Shown one piece after another: positions 58,399 through 64,000 of a DNA stretch of 64,000 nt. The notes under the pieces are model-generated. The model was not told where the DNA came from. It saw nothing but the letters and a program-made list of their open reading frames with translations, and did not search any database. The stretch lies in NCBI GenBank assembly GCA_030704615.1, contig CM060732.1:19284001-19348000 (forward strand), read 5' to 3'. The stretch's first letter is position 1. Each line of letters opens with the position of its first letter. Source of the DNA: Takakia lepidozioides (Eukaryota > Streptophyta > Takakiopsida > Takakiales > Takakiaceae). A program made the position numbers and the translations under genes.

Positions 58399-59040
58399 AC
58401 TATTTGTGCCCCCCTTTCCGGTTGTTTTTTTACTTCAAAATGGGCCACAAAGGGCCAGTATGCCATGCTCAAAATACCCCTAATTGGAAGCCCCAAACAG
58501 TGTTTGAGGCCCCCTCTCTACCTGTTTTTTATTTCAAAATGGGCCATGTTTGATGTCTAAATGTGCCACACAGGGCCAGTGTGCCAAGTTCAAAACACCC
58601 ATAGTTGGAAGCACCAAACAGTGTGCGGCAACGCACACAGTTTGGGCCCCCCTTTCCGGTTGTTTTTTTTACTTCAAAATGGGCCACAAAGGGCCAGTAT
58701 GCCATGCTCAAAATACCCCTAATTGGAAGCCCCAAACAGTGTGCGGCAACGCACACTGTTTGGGCCCCTATTTCCGGTTGTTTTTTTATTTCAAAATGGG
58801 CCACAAAGGGCCAGTATGCCATGCTCAAAATACCCCTAATTGGAAGCCCCAAACAGTGTGCTTCAAAGCACACTGTTTGTGGCCCCCTCTGTGCCTGTTT
58901 TTTGATTTCAAAATGGCCATGTTTGATGTTTAAATGTGCCACACAGGGCCAGTGTGCCTAGTTCAAAACAGCCGTAGTTGGAAGCACCAAACAGTGTGCG
59001 GCAACGCACACTGTTTGTGCCCCCCTTTCCGGTTTTTTGT
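58396..59040. repeat. Palindrome-linked MITE-like tandem array
   Basis: Five full units and one partial unit of about 108-130 bp. Each opens CACACTGTTTGxGxCCCC and closes with the complementary CCCCAAACAGTGTG-type end. Units are joined by CGGCAACG-type linkers so that each junction is a palindrome (GTGTGCGGCAACGCACAC). Two sequence classes occur: one with GGGCCAGTATGCCATGCTCA (units from 58396, 58634, 58752) and one with GGGCCAGTGTGCCAAGTTCA or similar (58504, 58869). Open frames here are repeats, not genes. Confidence 0.88.
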
Positions 59041-59069
59041 TTGTAAATCTGCCTCCTTGTTCCTCTTCT

Positions 59070-60140
59070 TGGTGGTTCTCGGATGGAGTTGCATAAGTCG
59101 TTCAAATGAATATGTTGGTGCCTGGTTTTCAAGCTTCTTAGATCTTTCTGGATGTCCTGTTCGCAGACACGTTTGTTTGAAGTTGTTTGTCTCGTCCGAG
59201 TGCATCCACCTACGACTCCAGCCGTCATAAGGGAGTTCGCCATCACTCATGGGGGAAAATTCATAGATGAGAAGACAGATCCTCCCACGGATGACATGCA
59301 CCACAAGTACGTGGACAACAACGTTTGCTTGCAAAGGGGGAATGGGGTCCTTGGAGAGGGGCTAGGGAGAGGAGTCCGACTTTCATTCAAACGATTGTGG
59401 AGTGCTGCACCTACACCGACGCCAGAGTTCTGGATTTGTCAATGGGCACAGGTTCGTCTCTTCAACATTCACATTTGATCGGGTTTTTTGAGCTTGCACT
59501 TTTAGCGCTTCTCACCGTTCCAGATGAGTCTTCAATATCTATTTCCTTCCTTCTATTCCATTGCAGGTACTTCGTACCACGCTTGCAAGGCCAGTGCGCG
59601 ACATCTCTTCGGGATTGAAGGGGATGCCGAAATTTACAAGAACCTCCTGATGGGTTTGGGTGGACAAACTTCTCAAGTCCTTCCAAAGCCACTTCTCGGC
59701 GATATTGATATAGGGGAGACGTCCGACAAGGAGCTTGACTCCGACTTTGCTTGTGAGTAAGTTCAACCTGTGGATGCTTGCATTCTTGTTTCACTGGAAT
59801 CACTGTTCTTAAGGCAAGGTGCACATGGGAGACATCCTCTTCGTTGGACTTGTGCATAGCATCATTGCATTCAAAATGGGTTTTTGTCGACTTGTGCAGG
59901 AGTCCGTGTGCTTCCACTGACCCTCCAGGGCTATCACAACTTATTGGACTTCTTTCAAGTCCTCCTCAGTCTTACATGCTACCCGTCTATGTGGAGGCAC
60001 TTGCAGCAAGCATGTCCATTCATGACACTCGCAGTCCAACCATCGACGGTCGTGGTGGAAGACGTGGTGTTGGGGCCGGAATCTTTGTGGATGACATAAC
60101 ACAGGAGGTCGATTATGATTCTGATGACTTTGACACTTGA
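59070..60140 (+). pseudogene. Plus-strand accessory ORF in the MULE
   Basis: Candidate exons on the strand opposite to the SWIM protein: 59152-59450 (TDDMHHKYVDNNVCLQRG, RGVRLSFKRLWSAAPTPTPE), a block after an acceptor near 59566 (SYHACKASARHLFGIEGDAE, SQVLPKPLLGDIDIGETSDK) ending at a possible donor (GCTT|GTGAGT), and 59905-60140 (LPVYVEALAASMSIHDTRSP, GAGIFVDDITQEVDYDSDDF) with a TGA. The codon pattern and acidic C-terminus look protein-like, but no family is recognised. It could be a second element protein or captured host sequence. Confidence 0.35.
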
Positions 60141-60857
60141 TATCAAGTTTTCTTTTACTTTTATTCGGGGCCAATTTTGAGATGGGATGGTGGTGTGTCC
60201 TTGTTGTCATGTTTGCAATGTGTGCGTGGGATGCAAATTCCTGGGATCAAACTATCATTGGAGATAGGGGTTGTATGGACTGCCCGTATTGTTCCTTCAA
60301 TCTCTTTAGTGTTTTCCGGAGCTCACAGTCTTGTGTGCATTGCAAAAACAAACAAACGTCTTTGGTTTGGGCAGTGCATTCTCGCATCATTTGTTCGTTG
60401 GTCTCCAAACCATTCCAGCCAGAAGAATGCTTGGTAAATCCACCACGTTAAAGTCCACGTGATCAAAGATCGTTCAGGCATTCTTCTGCTAAGCATCCAT
60501 GATGCTCCTGCACATACCATATATGTTGGCAGGGGTGGTAAGTAAGAAAACATTTCGCAGGGATCCGCTTTGGATGATGTGAGTGTGCACCTGCTCACGA
60601 CGTAGCCACATTCCAATGCAAGGGCTTGGTATGTTAATAACGTCTAAATAGATGCAATGGATAGAAAGGATGGATACAATGGATGTAACACATCCAGTCT
60701 GCATTCCCTGAAAATGGCTGATCAACTCGCGGTAATAGGTGACACCCGCGGAAATAGGCCCTGTATGCATGCTGACGTGGCGTGAGCCTGTGTTGGGCTC
60801 ACGGGCTCCTAGGCTCACTAGCTCACGCCTCCGGGCTCACGGAATAGCACCCCCCCT

Positions 60858-60866
60858 CTAGGGATC
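60858..60866. repeat. Right 9-bp target site duplication of the MULE
   Basis: CTAGGGATC, identical to 55777-55785. Confidence 0.92.
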
Positions 60867-62959
60867 CACTTTGCCAACAGTGCCTTAAACTACGCCGAGG
60901 GGTCAATGATACCTAGTCCACCTTTATTTTTCTTTTGGCACAATTGGTTCCATGAGAGCAAAGCCCTTCTTGATGGGGCTGCAGAAGTAGCTCCCCATAT
61001 GAAATTACAAATGAGTGCCTTAATTTCCTTGACCATGGCCTCATCTGGGTCCCAAACCGCCGCAGAAAACCACATTGATGCCTCCAAAACCTGGTTAGCA
61101 ACTAAAGCTCTACCCATAATGGAGAGCATTGCAGCACTCCAGAACGCCAGGTTTTTTTTTAGCCTAGCAAGCACATCTTTGAAGCGGTCATGATTTGACA
61201 TGTTCAGACCTATTTGATGCCCAACAGCTTGTGCGTTCGGCCCTCTTGCAGCCACCCAAGTCCTATATCTGCCCCCCATGGCTGACAGTGGGTTGTCGTT
61301 GCTTCATTATGCAGCTTGGACAAAATGCCCATTGATTTTTTCCAATTGACCTTGAGCCCTGTAGCCAGGCAGAAGGTGTGCAGAATTTGGAGTGCCTTGT
61401 CAACGTTGGCCTTTGTGGAGTTGTCCAGCAATAGAGTAGTGTCATCTGCATACATCGAGAGTTTCAGCATCTCCGGGGTCAGCGTGGGCAAGTGAAGGCC
61501 AATGATGTCTTGCCTGTAGTGCAACATGTGACCCAGCGAGTCCGCCGCTATGAGGAAGAGGAAGGGTGCCAGGGGGCAACCCTGCCGCACCGATCTGGAA
61601 ATGCGAAAGGGCCTCGATATAACCCCATTAACCATGACCTTGCTGGATGCTGCATGCAAGAGGATGTGGACCCATGTCAGGAAAGGCCCCCCCAGCCCTG
61701 ATTTCTCCATAGCCCCTTCCAAAAAAGTCCAATCAATGGAGTCAAAGGCCTTTTCAAAATCAAGCATTAAGAAGGCCAAGGGCTGGCTGTTTATTTTTGC
61801 TCTGTGAAGGGGCCTCGTGGGCCAGCAAGATGTTGTCTAAGATCATCCGATCTTTGAGAAAGCCAGTCTGCTCTTTCCTAATAATTTTCGGCAGGAGGGG
61901 CTGCAACCTCAAGGCCAGGGTCTTTGCGATAATCTTGTAAGTTGAGCTTAGCAAAGTGATTGGCCGGTAGTTGGCCAAATCTTCTCTATCTCCTTTCTTA
62001 AAGACTAGAGTAATGAGACCTTCCACCATCTGCGAGGGCATTATCTGTTTTACCAGAATATCATTAGCCATAAGGAGGAAGTCCTCCCCAATTGTATGCC
62101 ATAGTGCTTTAAAAAGTTCAATTGGGAGACCATCCAGTCCTGGCGATTTTTGCGAAGCCAAAGTGTTGACCGCCTGCCCCAATTCATACACGGACAGGGG
62201 GGCCGCCAGGTTTGATTTGTCCAGTTGAGAGATCGAACAGGGGATGTGGTGCAGCAGGGCTGCAGTTGCTTCTTGTTTCTGCTGCGAAACATCTTGCCTT
62301 TGAAACAGAGCTTGAAAATATGAGGCTGCCACTTCTGCCATGATTTTTGGCTTATCCACCAAAAGTCCATCTGCATCTCGCAAAGCTGGGACCATTGTGG
62401 CAACTCGCCGCTGCGCAACCTTAACAAAGAAATATCTATTCATCTTTTCCCTTTTAAGGCTCCAATTGACTCCAGCCTTGACTCTGGAGAATTGCTCCTT
62501 GGCATGTAACAGCGTGGAGAGGTTTCTCTTGGCATCCTTGTATGCAATTATGGTGTGCGCTCCCTCCAGACCCAACTGCAGCTTAAACTGGCAGACTTCC
62601 AAGCACTTAGTCAGAGCCTTTTGCCTTCTAGTATTGTCATCTGCCTTCTCCCTTGCCATGACTTTACAAAGGTCTCTTAACAATTCCATCTTCACCAAGA
62701 AACTGACGGTGGGTGAGGCTAGCTAGGTGGTTGCCGATTCCTAGGCATTTTGAAGGGTCTGAATGACGAGGGGATCTTGCAGCATGATGGGGTTTAGCTT
62801 GGAAAAACCCCTGCCTCTCACCCTGGACCTCGGGGTGTTGAGCATCAATTGCACCATGGCATGGTCAAACACATTCATAAGTGATCGTATTGATACAGCG
62901 GACATATGATCGAGGATTGTGCTCCGTGGGCTTATTCTTTCCTTTGCTCCCAACATCAA
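60867..62959 (-). pseudogene. LINE ORF2, 5' part (endonuclease end and RT)
   Basis: Minus strand. 62959-62741 reads ILDHMSAVSIRSLM and FSKLNPIMLQDPLVIQTLQN, the end of the AP-type endonuclease and linker. 62698-61760 reads AKRNLSTLLHAKEQFSRVKA, SPGLDGLPIELFKALWHTIG, LITLVFKKGDREDLANYRPI and LLSSTYKIIAKTLALRLQPL followed by EQTGFLKDRMI (RT fingers). After a frame change near 61770, MAFLMLDFEKAFDSIDWTFL (motif A), VRQGCPLAPFLFLIAADSL (motif B) and LKLSMYADDTTLLLD (motif C, Y-A-D-D). A second change near 61270 leads to MLSIMGRALVANQVLEASMW and IIDPSA followed by a TAG. All three catalytic Asp are present. Two shifts and two stops make it dead. Confidence 0.9.
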
Positions 62960-63109
62960 CTCTGCTTGGTTACCAAGATGTTATCGTCTTATGGCCCGAT
63001 GTTCTGTTTATTTTTCCATGACTATCTAATCTCTTCAAAGGCCACCACTGTCCCTTTTTTTTCCCGTCTTCTTAAACCAAAATATTTAAAAAAAATAGAT
63101 TAAATGTCC

Positions 63110-63300
63110 GACTCTTTTTTTCTTTTGGTTTCCAAGGAAACACCAGCCGCAGCTACTGGACCTTGAGGGGGAAAGTAAACCCCCTTTTTGAGCCATGGAG
63201 GCATTACAGGGGCAGAACCCCAGCCCGAAGGCAGAGAGACAGATGACAGGATTTGAACCCTAGACCCGCAGGCCAGTACATTCAAATGGGCCACAGCCCA
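63110..63300 (-). mobile_element. Possible third SINE type
   Basis: On the minus strand, GGGCTGTGGCCCATTTG (A-box-like) is followed by a perfect B box, GGTTCAAATCC (about 63250-63260), about 45 bp later, then a body (CTTCGGGCTGGGGTTCTGCC, GTTTACTTTCCCCCTCAAGG) and an A-rich end (CCAAAAGAAAAAAAG). This is the layout of a tRNA-derived SINE, different from the family at 36.9 kb. Confidence 0.45.
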
Positions 63301-64000
63301 ATTGTGTTGATTATTTGTTTGATCAGACTCCCTCACTTTAGTAGTCACCTCCACCAATTTGAAAGATGCAAAGCTCCGTAGGGTTGAGAACAAGGCGTGA
63401 GATACACGGAGGCCCTGCCATTGTTTTACTGATATGAAGTTTTATGGGATGATGTTATGGCTAACAAGGCGTGACATACACTTAAGCCCTATTGTTGACT
63501 AATTTGGTATTCAATAGGAGTGCACATACATATCGGTCTTTCACCTATATACCAATACAACACTGGACTCTATTTTTAAAAGTAACAAAATTAAAAAATC
63601 ATTAAAATAAAAATAAAAATACTAAAATATATGTACTATTTACATATAGCATATTAAATATATATCTTCATATTATTATATTATGTCCTCATTCATAACT
63701 TATCACCTGCCTTTTTGGCAATGAGGGGGGAAAAAAAAATGGCGTTGTGGGCTTGAGTAGAACACATAAAGAACATGAGGAACCTCTAATCACTTGGGAT
63801 ATAAACACATATTACCATTTGATCTATGAATAGATGAATATACATAGACAATCAGCCATGAATAGAACACATTAAAAACATAAGGAGCATGTGACCCACT
63901 CCAGGTATAAGGCACTTCCCGTTGCATATGCATGCATACTAATGTAGTCACTGCTCAAGGCCAACAAAAAATGTGCCCAACTGGGAACTAAAAACTTTCA
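63301..64000. other. AT-rich window edge
   Basis: No gene. Two short local repeats: AACAAGGCGTGAGATACACG (63389) and AACAAGGCGTGACATACACT (63462); and TAGAACACATAAAGAACATGAG near 63757 with TAGAACACATTAAAAACATAAG near 63865. Confidence 0.4.

Larger units (their letters stand above)
55786..60857. mobile_element. Mutator-like element (MULE) inserted in the LINE
   Basis: A 5072-bp insertion flanked by perfect 9-bp duplications (CTAGGGATC). Removing it and one duplication joins the LINE reading frame exactly (AKWIP + RTIEHRNTPW). The ends are imperfect inverted repeats: AGCGTAGCTACGGCGTGAGC on the left and, complemented, GGGTGCTATTCCGTGAGCCC on the right. Both are followed by ~60 bp of GTGAGC/GCTCAC words in both orientations. 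Inside are a minus-strand SWIM-finger protein, a MITE-like array and a plus-strand accessory ORF. Confidence 0.9.
53716..62965 (-). mobile_element. LINE with AP-type endonuclease end, RT and zf-RVT; split by a MULE
   Basis: A 5'-truncated non-LTR element read right to left. It starts in the last part of the endonuclease (about 62960), passes through RT (62.7-60.9 kb), is interrupted by a Mutator-like element (55786-60857), resumes at 55785 and ends in a 3' UTR with an A-rich tail (T-rich on the plus strand, about 53716-53760). Without the insertion it is about 4.2 kb. It is the same family as the LINE at 10450-11680 and 15106-15995. LINE target duplications were not identified. Confidence 0.85.

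Noticed and set aside
58529-58961. Cys-rich repeat proteins on both strands
   Set aside because: The repeated peptide is the translation of the ~120-bp MITE-like units.

Overview
This is nuclear DNA from a streptophyte, most likely a land plant and probably seed-free; the species cannot be named from the sequence. The evidence is three split genes with GT-AG introns (a plant BAC2-type mitochondrial carrier, an RHA4A-like RING-H2 protein and a probable RGF/GLV-type peptide precursor), a degenerate PLS-class PPR gene with an E-type C-terminus, and plant-style CACTA, Mutator, hAT, copia, Ty3 and LINE remnants. There is no bacterial-style gene packing. Most of the window is layered transposon debris, and most short open frames are shadows.

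Region by region. 0-9 kb: a CACTA (En/Spm) element with 5' subterminal repeats, a broken SET-domain gene, a broken TNP2-type transposase, a ~115-bp tandem array and a ~525-bp inverted duplication of its 3' end. 9-16 kb: a copia RNase H remnant, then a LINE interrupted by a second, early-branching LINE carrying a chromodomain, a CCHC finger and a restriction-like endonuclease; about 500 bp inside this second element is inverted. 17.7-19.1 kb: a three-exon candidate secreted peptide gene with a DY..P.HHPP motif. 22-25 kb: a tRNA-derived SINE split by a hAT element (8-bp target duplication), a Ty3 RT remnant and a palindrome-linked MITE-like array. 29-36.4 kb: a fragment of the chromodomain LINE, an unidentified coding-like block, duplicated OSB-like (organellar ssDNA-binding) exons, and a degenerate PPR gene made of about eight ~300-bp units. 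36.9-49.5 kb: SINEs, the BAC2-like carrier (38.7-41.1 kb), a Ty3 gag remnant and the RING-H2 gene (47.1-49.5 kb). 53.7-63 kb: a minus-strand LINE split by a 5.07-kb Mutator-like element with a perfect 9-bp target duplication; that element holds a SWIM-finger protein, a plus-strand accessory ORF and another MITE-like array.

Functionally, only the carrier, the RING protein and possibly the peptide precursor look like working host genes. The carrier would move basic amino acids across the inner mitochondrial membrane, the RING protein would be a membrane-anchored E3 ubiquitin ligase, and the peptide would be secreted and tyrosine-sulfated. The PPR and OSB-like remnants are both families that serve organelle nucleic acids, but both are broken here. 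The most novel observations are the SET-domain gene inside a CACTA element, the internally inverted chromodomain/RLE LINE, the two precisely datable nested insertions, and the RGF-like gene.
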